Origin: Anaerolineales bacterium
Lineage (GTDB): Bacteria; Chloroflexota; Anaerolineae; Anaerolineales; UBA4823
Direction: 5' to 3'
Assembly (NCBI GenBank): GCA_016932955.1
Contig: JAFGBV010000071.1
Span: 1 to 29,358 of the forward strand
DNA: 29,358 nt
The notes under the pieces were generated by a model. It was not told the DNA's origin and searched no databases. It saw only the letters and a program-made list of their open reading frames with translations. The first letter of the stretch is position 1, and each line of letters starts with the position of its first letter. Positions 1 through 6,719 of the stretch are shown here, one piece after another. A program made the translations under genes and the position numbers.

Positions 1-878
1 CCGTAGGTGGGGAAGCCCTCGCGCAGGATCAGCTCGTTGCAGGCGCGCTGGTAGAGCGACTCATCGTTCATGCACAGAAAGCCGCCGATGTTGACGATGG
101 CGTCTTTCTTGGCGGACATGGTGCAGCCATCAGCAAGGGCAAAGGTCTCGCGGGCGATCTCGAGGGTGGATTTGCCGGCATAGCCGGGCTCGCGCAGCTT
201 GATGAAATAGGCGTTCTCGGCAAAGCGGCAGGCGTCGATGAAGAAGGGAATGCCGAACTCGTGGTAGGTCTCGGAAACCTGGCGCAGGTTCGCCATCGAA
301 ACGGGCTGCCCGCCCCCGGCGTTGTTGGTGATGGTGATCATGCCGAAGGGGATGTTCTGGGGGCCGGTCTCCTGGATGAAGGCGCGCAGCTTGTCGATAT
401 CCATATCGCCTTTGAAGGGGAGGCGCGCGGTGGGATCGGCAGCGATATCGCCCACCAGGTTCACCGGGCGCCCTTCGCGGGCGCGGATGTTGGCGTAGGT
501 GGTGTCGAAGTGCATGTTGGAGGGCACAGACTGCCCCTCGCCAAGCAAGAGGGCGCAGAGGATATTTTCGGCGGCGCGCCCCTGGTGGGTGGGGACGAAG
601 TAGCGGAAGCCGAAGATGGACTGGATCGCCTCTTGCAGGCGGAAGAAGGAGCGCGCCCCGGCGTAGGATTCGTCGCCCTGCAGGATGGCGGCCCACTGGT
701 AGTGGCTCATCGCCCCCGTGCCGGAGTCGGTGAGCAGGTCGATGAAAACGTCTTCGGCGCGCAGGCCAAACACGTTGTAGCCGGCGGCTTTGAGCGCCGC
801 CTCGCGGGCGGGGGGATCGATCAGCCGGATCGGCTCGATCATTTTGATGCGGAATGGCTCGGGTGGGTAATTGGGCAT
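1..878 (-). CDS. Tryptophanase / tyrosine phenol-lyase family beta-eliminating lyase (3' end outside window)
   Basis: PLP-dependent lyase that splits tryptophan to indole, or tyrosine to phenol, plus pyruvate and ammonia; cytosolic. The first 292 codons are present and the C-terminal third lies beyond the window edge. The start is the ATG at 878, preceded by CAGGAGAG. Family landmarks appear in order: PEPFRIK near the N-terminus, [16 protein letters not shown], the cofactor-binding stretch [10 protein letters not shown] (about residues 96-105), [11 protein letters not shown], the cofactor-contacting [14 protein letters not shown], and MSAKKDA with the Schiff-base lysine near residue 256-257. 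The region carrying the tyrosine phenol-lyase Arg381 equivalent is missing, so the two activities cannot be separated. Some stretches resemble tryptophanase (SAKKDA, EGFPTYG) and others tyrosine phenol-lyase ([10 protein letters not shown]). The family assignment is very sure; the substrate is open. Confidence 0.93.
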   Translation of the reverse strand, partial: MPNYPPEPFRIKMIEPIRLIDPPAREAALKAAGYNVFGLRAEDVFIDLLTDSGTGAMSHYQWAAILQGDESYAGARSFFRLQEAIQSIFGFRYFVPTHQGRAAENILCALLLGEGQSVPSNMHFDTTYANIRAREGRPVNLVGDIAADPTARLPFKGDMDIDKLRAFIQETGPQNIPFGMITITNNAGGGQPVSMANLRQVSETYHEFGIPFFIDACRFAENAYFIKLREPGYAGKSTLEIARETFALADGCTMSAKKDAIVNIGGFLCMNDESLYQRACNELILREGFPTY

Positions 879-901
879 AGACTCTCTCCTGGTATGCCCT
901 G

Positions 902-930
902 AGTTTAACATTAATTGTGGGATTGGGCAA
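902..930 (-). promoter_or_regulatory. Candidate promoter of the tryptophanase-family gene
   Basis: Read on the minus strand, TTGCCC is followed by a 17-base spacer and TAAACT, which is also preceded by TG one base upstream (extended -10 form). Transcription would start about 20 bases before the ATG at 878, leaving room for the CAGGAGAG ribosome-binding site. The match to sigma-70 consensus is moderate (4/6 in each box). Confidence 0.4.
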
Positions 931-1048
931 ATGGAGGGGGAGGGGGGCCGCCCACGAAGCGTGCACGAAATAGGCGAATTGGGCGACGAGGTGGGCCGCG
1001 GCGACAAAGAATGTTGTGGTGGATCGAGGCCCATGACCCCCCTAAAAA

Positions 1049-1078
1049 GAGGAACGACTGAAACGACGAGGAACGACT
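1049..1078. repeat. Short direct repeat GAGGAACGACT x2
   Basis: Two identical 11-base copies of GAGGAACGACT at 1049-1059 and 1068-1078, separated by 8 bases. They lie in the 377-base gap between the lyase gene and the methyltransferase gene. The core GAGGAAC also occurs in the dispersed repeats at 2299-2303 and 11,170-11,190, so this may be a decayed copy of that family. Confidence 0.45.
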
Positions 1079-1099
1079 AGGGGAGCGGGGGCAGGGTTA

Positions 1100-1132
1100 T
1101 CAAGCGAGGGAGGGGAGGGGGGTGAAAGGCAT
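1100..1132 (-). other. Possible 10-codon leader ORF MPFTPLPSLA
   Basis: On the minus strand an ATG at 1132, seven bases after AAGGA, opens a 10-codon frame rich in proline (MPFTPLPSLA, stop TGA). It lies about 20 bases downstream of the extended -10 at 1159-1167 and about 220 bases before the lyase start. Tryptophanase operons of enterobacteria are controlled by the TnaC leader peptide, but this peptide has no tryptophan, so it is not a TnaC homologue. The C-rich stretch could make such a frame by chance. Confidence 0.15.
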
Positions 1133-1158
1133 GGGGGATCCTTTTGGCAGATGAGCTT

Positions 1159-1167
1159 ATTATAGCA
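1159..1167 (-). promoter_or_regulatory. Extended -10 promoter candidate (TGCTATAAT), upstream of the lyase gene
   Basis: The minus strand reads TGC-TATAAT, a perfect extended -10, with no recognisable -35 box 16-18 bases upstream. If used, it would give a leader of about 270 bases before the lyase gene. The leader is C-rich on the minus strand and holds the 11-base direct repeat and the 10-codon frame. Confidence 0.35.
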
Positions 1168-1255
1168 CAAATGTTCTGGTTTAGGTAGTTTTTTTAGAAC
1201 TCCGCACTTGATTAATCACGTTTACGGGTGTATGCTAACACCGGGATCAAATCAC

Positions 1256-2167
1256 ATGGATCGAAATGAAAAAGCCTTATTTCATATCAACAAAGAAGGC
1301 CTGGGGGTGGAGATCGGCCCTTGCCAAAGTCCCATTGCGCCTAAAAGGGATGGCTATCAGGTGGATGTGATCGACCATATGAGCCGTGAGGAGCTGCTGG
1401 CGAAGTACAAGGATCATCACCTGGCGAACCTGGAGAACATTGAGGATGTGGATTTTGTCTGCCATGGGGAAAGCTACGCCGAGCTGACGGGGAGAAGCAA
1501 GTATTACGATTGGGTGATTGCTGCGCACGTGATCGAGCACATGCCTGACATCGTGGGGTTCATCCGTAATTGCGATGCTATCTTGAAAGAGGATGGGGTG
1601 CTTTCGCTGATCATTCCAGATAAACGTTACTGCTTCGATCATTTCCAGCCGATCTCGTCGATCTCGAAAGCGATCGATGCCTATTACCAGGGTTATAAGG
1701 TGCACACGCCGGGGGCGGTGGCAGAGCATTTTCTGAACATTGTTTCAAAAGGGGGCATCACTTCTTGGGATGCGCTCAGGATGGGGGAATATGAATTTGT
1801 CCACCCATTGGAGCTCTCGCAGAAGCTGATGGATCACGTGGTGCGCACCAATGAATACCTGGATGTGCACGCCTGGTATTTCACCCCGGGCTCTTTCCGG
1901 CTGATGATGCATGATCTCCATTACTATGGCTTGATCCCGCTGCGGGAGGTGGGGTTTTTCCCCACTGCAGGGACTGAGTTTTGGGTTGCGTTGGGCCGGC
2001 AGGGGCAGGGGATGGGTTGTTCGCGCATGGAGGCGATGAAGATGATTGATCGGGAGCTGGAAGAGGGTATGCAAGAGCCACGGCCTCCCGTTGAGCCGCC
2101 GCCCCCCAGCCTTAGCAGGCGCATTGCCCGGCGGCTGAAGAGGATGCTTTCGCCGGTGGCGCGCTGA
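1256..2167 (+). CDS. Class I SAM-dependent methyltransferase
   Basis: A 303-residue protein that probably transfers a methyl group from S-adenosylmethionine to an unknown, possibly sugar or cell-surface, acceptor. The SAM-binding core is seen in GLGVEIGPCQSPIAP (motif I, about residues 15-29), the acidic strand end VDVIDHM, and WVIAAHVIEHMPD (motif IV-like, about 100-112). EDGVLSLIIPDKRYCFDH follows, a pattern common in Methyltransf_11-type enzymes of glycan clusters. The C-terminus is proline-rich and then basic (SRRIARRLKRM), so it could contact nucleic acid or membrane. In-frame upstream starts exist at 1208 (TTG) and 1232 (ATG). None has a clear Shine-Dalgarno sequence; 1256 is chosen because the family alignment begins just after it. 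Nothing in the neighbourhood indicates the substrate. Confidence 0.82.
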   Translation: MDRNEKALFHINKEGLGVEIGPCQSPIAPKRDGYQVDVIDHMSREELLAKYKDHHLANLENIEDVDFVCHGESYAELTGRSKYYDWVIAAHVIEHMPDIVGFIRNCDAILKEDGVLSLIIPDKRYCFDHFQPISSISKAIDAYYQGYKVHTPGAVAEHFLNIVSKGGITSWDALRMGEYEFVHPLELSQKLMDHVVRTNEYLDVHAWYFTPGSFRLMMHDLHYYGLIPLREVGFFPTAGTEFWVALGRQGQGMGCSRMEAMKMIDRELEEGMQEPRPPVEPPPPSLSRRIARRLKRMLSPVAR

Positions 2168-2203
2168 AGGGGGAAAAATTATGGCGGCCCCGCCCCGCAC
2201 CCT

Positions 2204-2320
2204 GTCATTGCGAAGGAGCAGCGACGTTCTTTGTCGCCAGCGACTGAAGCAATCTAGCCAGCAGCCTGCCCTGAGCCATGCTGCAAGCCTTGCCCCGAGG
2301 AACAAGGGGGCAGCGAAGGG
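2204..2320 (+). repeat. Dispersed intergenic repeat, left flank of the restriction-modification operon
   Basis: A unit at 2204-2255 starts GTCATTGCGA and ends GAAGCAATCT, with a GCGAC...GTCGC hairpin inside. A second module at 2287-2320 runs from GCCTTGCCCC through GAGGAACAAG to GGGGGCAGCG. Both parts recur, on the opposite strand and merged into one unit, at 11,157-11,209. Repeats with these ends (CATTGCGA...AAGCAATC) are known from many unrelated bacterial genomes as dispersed intergenic elements. The block fills the convergent gap between the methyltransferase stop and the hsdR stop. Confidence 0.7.
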
Positions 2321-2329
2321 CTTGGCGGG

Positions 2330-5300
2330 TTAGCTCGCGCTACTCGCCGCGGGTTTGTACGTCAGCCAGAAGATTGTATCCAGCAGCCATTTGCGGAAGG
2401 ACTCGTTGTCGCTGAACTGCTTGAACAGCTCGGTATGGTCGGTGATCAGGTTCATCATCACGCGCTGCAAGGCGCGGTCGTGCTCGATGCGGGCGGTCTC
2501 CTCATCGGCGTGCAGGCAGGCGTTCTGATAGGCGGTATCCGCGGCGACCATAGCGGGCAGCTCCTCGCTGATCACCTTGCTGATCTTGTCCCTGTCGCGC
2601 CATTCGACATGGCCCCATTGGTCGTTGAAGGCTTTAAGGATGTTGCTCAGCGTGTCTAGCTCCGGCTCGGCCAGCTTGCCGCCGCCCGTTGCGGGTACCG
2701 GCTTGATCTCGCCACCATCGTCGGGTAGGGCAATTTTCATGGTGGCCTGCACCTCGGCGCGGTAGGAGTCCATGTCGATGGCCTCGAGGATGCCCTTGGC
2801 CAGGTCTTGCTCCACCGGCGCGGGAAGCTTGGGGATCAGGCAGTTGAGGAAGATGGAGAGCTTTTCCCAAGCAGCCAGGGAGTAGGGCAGCACGGTGGCG
2901 AGGAAGTTGTAGGTGCGCACGAAGGTCTTGGCTTTACCCTTGAAATCCACCTGGCCGTCTTCGTCCAGTTGATCGCGGTACTCGGCCACGCAGGCATCCA
3001 GAATGGGGTCGAGCTGGGCGCGGTCTGCGCCGCCGAGATAGCGCTCCACCAGATCCTCCACCTGCGCTTCGCTGTAAACCTGGTAATTGTCCAGGTCGGC
3101 TTTCAGGTCATGAAGCCTGTTGGGGTCGGTTTCGGCGCTGAGGATGGTGGTGCGGTAATAGGGCGCAAAGGCCTGCTGGATGGCATCGGCGTTGTTGACG
3201 AAATCGAGCACGAAGGTGTCGTGCTTTTGGGGGTGGGCGCGGTTCAGGCGCGAAAGGGTTTGCACGGCCTTGATATCGGTGAGGAGCTTGTCCACATACA
3301 TGGTGTGCAGCAGCGGCTCGTCGTAGCCGGTTTGGAATTTCTCGGCCACCACCAGGAAGCGGTAGGGGTCTTCCTGGAATTTATCGGGGATGTGGCTGCT
3401 GGGGAAGCCGTTGATGGAGGCCTCGGACAACTTATGACCGTGGTACTCGTGCTCGCCCGAGAAGGCGACGATGGCCTGGTAGGGGCTGCCGCGCTTTTTG
3501 AGGTAATCGCGGATGGCGTAGAAGTACTGGATAGCCAGGGCAATGCCGCCGGTGACGACCATGGCGCGCGCCTGCCCGCCGATCTTCTGCCGGGCGAGCA
3601 CGTGATCGTGGAAATGATCGACCATGATCTCGGCTTTCTTCTCCACGGCGTATTCGTGGCGCTCGATGTAGCGGCGCAGTTTCTTCTGCGCTTTTTTGGT
3701 GTCGTACAGCGGATCGTCCTCGATGCGCTTGATCAACTGATAATAACTGTTGACCGGGGTGTAGTTTTGCAGCACATCCAGGATGAAGCCCTCCTGGATG
3801 GCCTGCTTCATGGTGTAGGAGTGGAAGGGACGGTGCTTCACCTGCTCGCCCTGGGGGCAGGGAACGCCGAAGATTTCCAGGGTGCGGTTCTTGGGCGTGG
3901 CGGTGAAGGCAAAGTAGGAGGCGTTGGGCAGCAGCTTGCGGCTCTCCATGATGCGGTTGATGATGTCTTCCGTGTTTTCGTCATCTTCTTCGCTCAGCTC
4001 GGAGAGAGCGATGTTCATTTTAGCCGACACGCGCCCGCCCTGGCTGGAGTGCGCTTCATCGATAAGGATGGCAAACTTGCGCCCGCGGTGCTCGTCGCCG
4101 ATCTCATCCAGGATGAAGGGAAATTTCTGCACGGTGGTGATGATGATCTTCTTGCCCGATTCGAGGAACTGGCGCAGGTCGCCGCTGTGCTCAGCATGGC
4201 CAACGACGGCAGACACCTGGGCAAACTGCTTGATCGTGTCGCGGATCTGGCGGTCCAGCACCTTGCGGTCGGTGACCACCACGATCGAATCGAAGGTGGG
4301 CTTCCCGGCTTTGCGCAGGTCGATGAGCTGGTGGGCCAGCCAGGCGATGGAGTTGCTCTTGCCGCTGCCGGCAGAGTGCTGGATGAGGTAGCGCTTCCCG
4401 GCGCCGTGCTGGGCGGCATCTGCCAGCAGTTTACGCACCACGTCCAACTGGTGGTAGCGGGGGAAGATCTGCTTCTTGCGCTTCCTGCCGGTGCGCGGGT
4501 CTTTCTCCTCCACCACCTGGGCGTAGTTTTCGATGATCTCGGTGAGGCCCTGGCGGGTGAGGGTTTCTTTCCACAGGTAAGCGGTCATCAGCCCGGCGGG
4601 ATTGGGCGGGTTACCGGCGCCGTCATTGCAGCCTTTGTTGAAAGGCAGGAACCAGGAGGTTTTGCCGGTGAGGTGGGTGCACATCCAGACCTGCTGATCA
4701 TCCACGGCAAAGTGGACGATGCAGCGCCCAAACTGGAAGAGCAGCTCTTTGGGGTCGCGGTCTTTGCGGTACTGCTGGATGGCGTCGTCGTAGGTCTGCT
4801 TGGTGAGGCTGTTCTTCAGCTCGAAGGTGATCACGGGCAGGCCGTTGATGAACAGGCACAGGTCGAGGGCCAGCCTGGTCTCATCGACGCTGTAGCGCAA
4901 CTGGCGGGTGACGCTGAACAGGTTGGCGTCGTAACGCTTTTGGGCGGCCTGGTTGCCGGGCGTGGGTGCGCCGTAGAACAGCGCCACCGCCACGGCCTTG
5001 TGCTGCACGCCCTTGCGCAGCACATCGATCACGCCGCGCTTGGCAACCTCGCCCTGCAGGCGGGCGAGGAACTCACGGCGGCGGGGGCCGTCTTCACCCA
5101 GCCCCAGGCTGGCAAAGGCGCTGGGCTGGGTCTCCTGGAGGAAAGAGAGCAGCTTGAGCAGGTCGACGGCGTGGGCGCGGTCGTAATCCCTGGGATCGCC
5201 GGGGAGATAGCCCCTGCCCGCGCCCAGGGCGGGGAGAGGCTGCTCGGCGGTGCCGGGGACGGGCAGGCGGGCGGGCTGCCCGGTGAGGGCGGCGACGATG

Positions 5301-5341
5301 AGGCTTTCCAGGCCTTTTTCACTCGTATCCGTTGTCTTCAT
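2330..5341 (-). CDS. hsdR: Type I restriction enzyme, R subunit (HsdR)
   Basis: Motor and nuclease subunit of a type I restriction-modification complex (R2M2S1). It translocates DNA with ATP and cuts when unmodified sites are recognised. The protein is 1,003 residues, normal for the family. The ATG at 5341 is chosen because HsdR homology begins there; the open frame upstream is hsdS sequence read in another phase. N-terminal PD-(D/E)xK nuclease: LDLCLFINGLPVITFELKN, with the ExK pair near residue 174. SF2 helicase: Walker A SAGSGKSNS near 320-328, DEAH (ILIDEAHSSQGG) near 428, motif III FTATPKN, and later RFLVVAEKFQTGYDEP and QTLSRLNRAHP (motifs V and VI). The start overlaps the end of hsdS by 23 bases, so it is last in the hsdM-DUF262-hsdS-hsdR operon. 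It appears intact. Confidence 0.96.
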   Translation of the reverse strand: MKTTDTSEKGLESLIVAALTGQPARLPVPGTAEQPLPALGAGRGYLPGDPRDYDRAHAVDLLKLLSFLQETQPSAFASLGLGEDGPRRREFLARLQGEVAKRGVIDVLRKGVQHKAVAVALFYGAPTPGNQAAQKRYDANLFSVTRQLRYSVDETRLALDLCLFINGLPVITFELKNSLTKQTYDDAIQQYRKDRDPKELLFQFGRCIVHFAVDDQQVWMCTHLTGKTSWFLPFNKGCNDGAGNPPNPAGLMTAYLWKETLTRQGLTEIIENYAQVVEEKDPRTGRKRKKQIFPRYHQLDVVRKLLADAAQHGAGKRYLIQHSAGSGKSNSIAWLAHQLIDLRKAGKPTFDSIVVVTDRKVLDRQIRDTIKQFAQVSAVVGHAEHSGDLRQFLESGKKIIITTVQKFPFILDEIGDEHRGRKFAILIDEAHSSQGGRVSAKMNIALSELSEEDDENTEDIINRIMESRKLLPNASYFAFTATPKNRTLEIFGVPCPQGEQVKHRPFHSYTMKQAIQEGFILDVLQNYTPVNSYYQLIKRIEDDPLYDTKKAQKKLRRYIERHEYAVEKKAEIMVDHFHDHVLARQKIGGQARAMVVTGGIALAIQYFYAIRDYLKKRGSPYQAIVAFSGEHEYHGHKLSEASINGFPSSHIPDKFQEDPYRFLVVAEKFQTGYDEPLLHTMYVDKLLTDIKAVQTLSRLNRAHPQKHDTFVLDFVNNADAIQQAFAPYYRTTILSAETDPNRLHDLKADLDNYQVYSEAQVEDLVERYLGGADRAQLDPILDACVAEYRDQLDEDGQVDFKGKAKTFVRTYNFLATVLPYSLAAWEKLSIFLNCLIPKLPAPVEQDLAKGILEAIDMDSYRAEVQATMKIALPDDGGEIKPVPATGGGKLAEPELDTLSNILKAFNDQWGHVEWRDRDKISKVISEELPAMVAADTAYQNACLHADEETARIEHDRALQRVMMNLITDHTELFKQFSDNESFRKWLLDTIFWLTYKPAASSAS

Positions 5342-6719
5342 CGCTTGCCTCCTCGGCCTCTTCCATCTCATCCTCCTCATCCAGACCGGCTTCATCCAGG
5401 AGCGCATCCGGCTCCAGATCTTCCTGCCCCGGCAGGGCGGCGAGATCCACACCGCGCAGGTCTACCTTGCCGGTGACCACGTCGGCGATCAGGCGGGTGC
5501 GGTATTCGCGGATGAGATCGATTTCGTAATCTACACTTTCAATCGTTCTGTTTATAACTGCTAATTCCGATTCAAGTCGCGCAATGATTGCTTCTTGCTC
5601 TCTGATTGATGGAACAGGCAGAGAAATATTATAGAAGTCATCGGTATAAAGCCGCCAGAATCCTTGAACAATGCCTTTTGCTCGTTTTCGTAATTCAACC
5701 CGGCATGCAGGAGTGCGCAAAACCGCTTCAAAGTATTTAGGGCAAATCTGGTGGATGGGGCGAAAAATTGTATAATCTGGGCTGACCAATCCTTGTTGTA
5801 GAGCAAGAGCAAATACACCTAAATGTGCCTTTAGACGATTAAGAACAAGATCATCTTTTTCGCAAATTTTCGCGCCAATATATGATTCTGATAATAAGCG
5901 GCGTTCTTCAATATCAGAACTAGGAATGAGCCCCTTTTTCTGACTCATTGACAAATGAGTTTCTTGTCCTGTAGATGAGCGTTTATCTACTTCCCTAAAC
6001 ACAAATTTTGATCTTAATATTTCCCAATGCTCCGGGATATCCCCCAGCCACTCGACGCCGGAGGGCTTGAGACGCACGTGGGGGTCCAGACCGCGGGTGA
6101 CGGCTTGCTGGATGATGGCTTGCTTCTGCTCGTCCAGCAGCTCGATCTGTCGGCGCTTGGCGCGGATGTAGATGTTGATTTTGCTGACGATATTATGCAA
6201 GTATTTGCCGATTAGTATTTGTTCTTCAATCGGTGGCATGGGCAGCAAAGACCGACTCAAGCGCTCATGATCAATGTTCTGCCCTTCGCGGATACCAGTA
6301 ATATACAAGGTGAGACTATCTATAAACCCGAAAGATTTGAACAAAAATTGATAATACTCTCTCCGTGCAAATTCAGGGGGTTTTAGGATTGTATACGCGG
6401 GGCTGATAATACCGCGATAGTGAGCATATTCGATGCCTCCCTGGAAAGAACGCAAGCTAATAACATAGTCTCCTTCATGCACTAATTTAAGTAGATGTAG
6501 ATCCTTTTGGGCAATGACGGTGCGATTTTCATATTGATCTTTTGGTACAACCCCCTTGGTTTGCGTTGCAGCAAGCAGCGGTTCGTCTGGAAACCCCTTT
6601 TCTACTCGCTCGCTGAATATGCTCTTAAACCGCCGCAATTCCCAGTGGCAAGGAATTTGTCCCAACCAAGGCACGCCGGAATCTTTATATTCGGGGTAAG
6701 GCTTTAGATCAGGCGTCAT
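5319..6719 (-). CDS. hsdS: Type I restriction-modification specificity subunit (HsdS)
   Basis: DNA-recognition subunit that sets the bipartite target for both methylation and restriction. The 466-residue protein has the usual two half-repeats. The first starts SGVPWLGQIPCHWELRRFK (residues 14-32), carries a target recognition domain to about 150, then the helical conserved region LPMPPIEEQ...LLDEQKQAIIQQAVTRG. The second starts SGVEWLGDIPEHWEILRSK, carries the second recognition domain to about 365, then LPVPSIREQEAI and the helix ending RLIADVVTGKVDLRG. The recognition domains are visibly AT-rich in DNA while the conserved parts are GC-rich, a sign of domain exchange. The last 36 residues are strongly acidic (19 Asp/Glu), an unusual tail. 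The start overlaps the preceding DUF262 gene by 4 bases (ATGA). Confidence 0.95.
   Translation of the reverse strand: MTPDLKPYPEYKDSGVPWLGQIPCHWELRRFKSIFSERVEKGFPDEPLLAATQTKGVVPKDQYENRTVIAQKDLHLLKLVHEGDYVISLRSFQGGIEYAHYRGIISPAYTILKPPEFARREYYQFLFKSFGFIDSLTLYITGIREGQNIDHERLSRSLLPMPPIEEQILIGKYLHNIVSKINIYIRAKRRQIELLDEQKQAIIQQAVTRGLDPHVRLKPSGVEWLGDIPEHWEILRSKFVFREVDKRSSTGQETHLSMSQKKGLIPSSDIEERRLLSESYIGAKICEKDDLVLNRLKAHLGVFALALQQGLVSPDYTIFRPIHQICPKYFEAVLRTPACRVELRKRAKGIVQGFWRLYTDDFYNISLPVPSIREQEAIIARLESELAVINRTIESVDYEIDLIREYRTRLIADVVTGKVDLRGVDLAALPGQEDLEPDALLDEAGLDEEDEMEEAEEASDEDNGYE

Noticed and set aside
1034..1036. In-frame ATG 52 codons upstream of the lyase start
   Set aside because: The added sequence is a Pro/Ser-rich low-complexity stretch absent from the family; 878 has a ribosome-binding site and matches the family N-terminus.
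2807..5476. Open frame of 889 codons on the plus strand, antisense to hsdR
   Set aside because: Its residue mix (runs of Val/Gly/Leu/Ala, no motifs) is that of the complement of GC-rich codons, while the minus strand codes for an intact HsdR with every motif.
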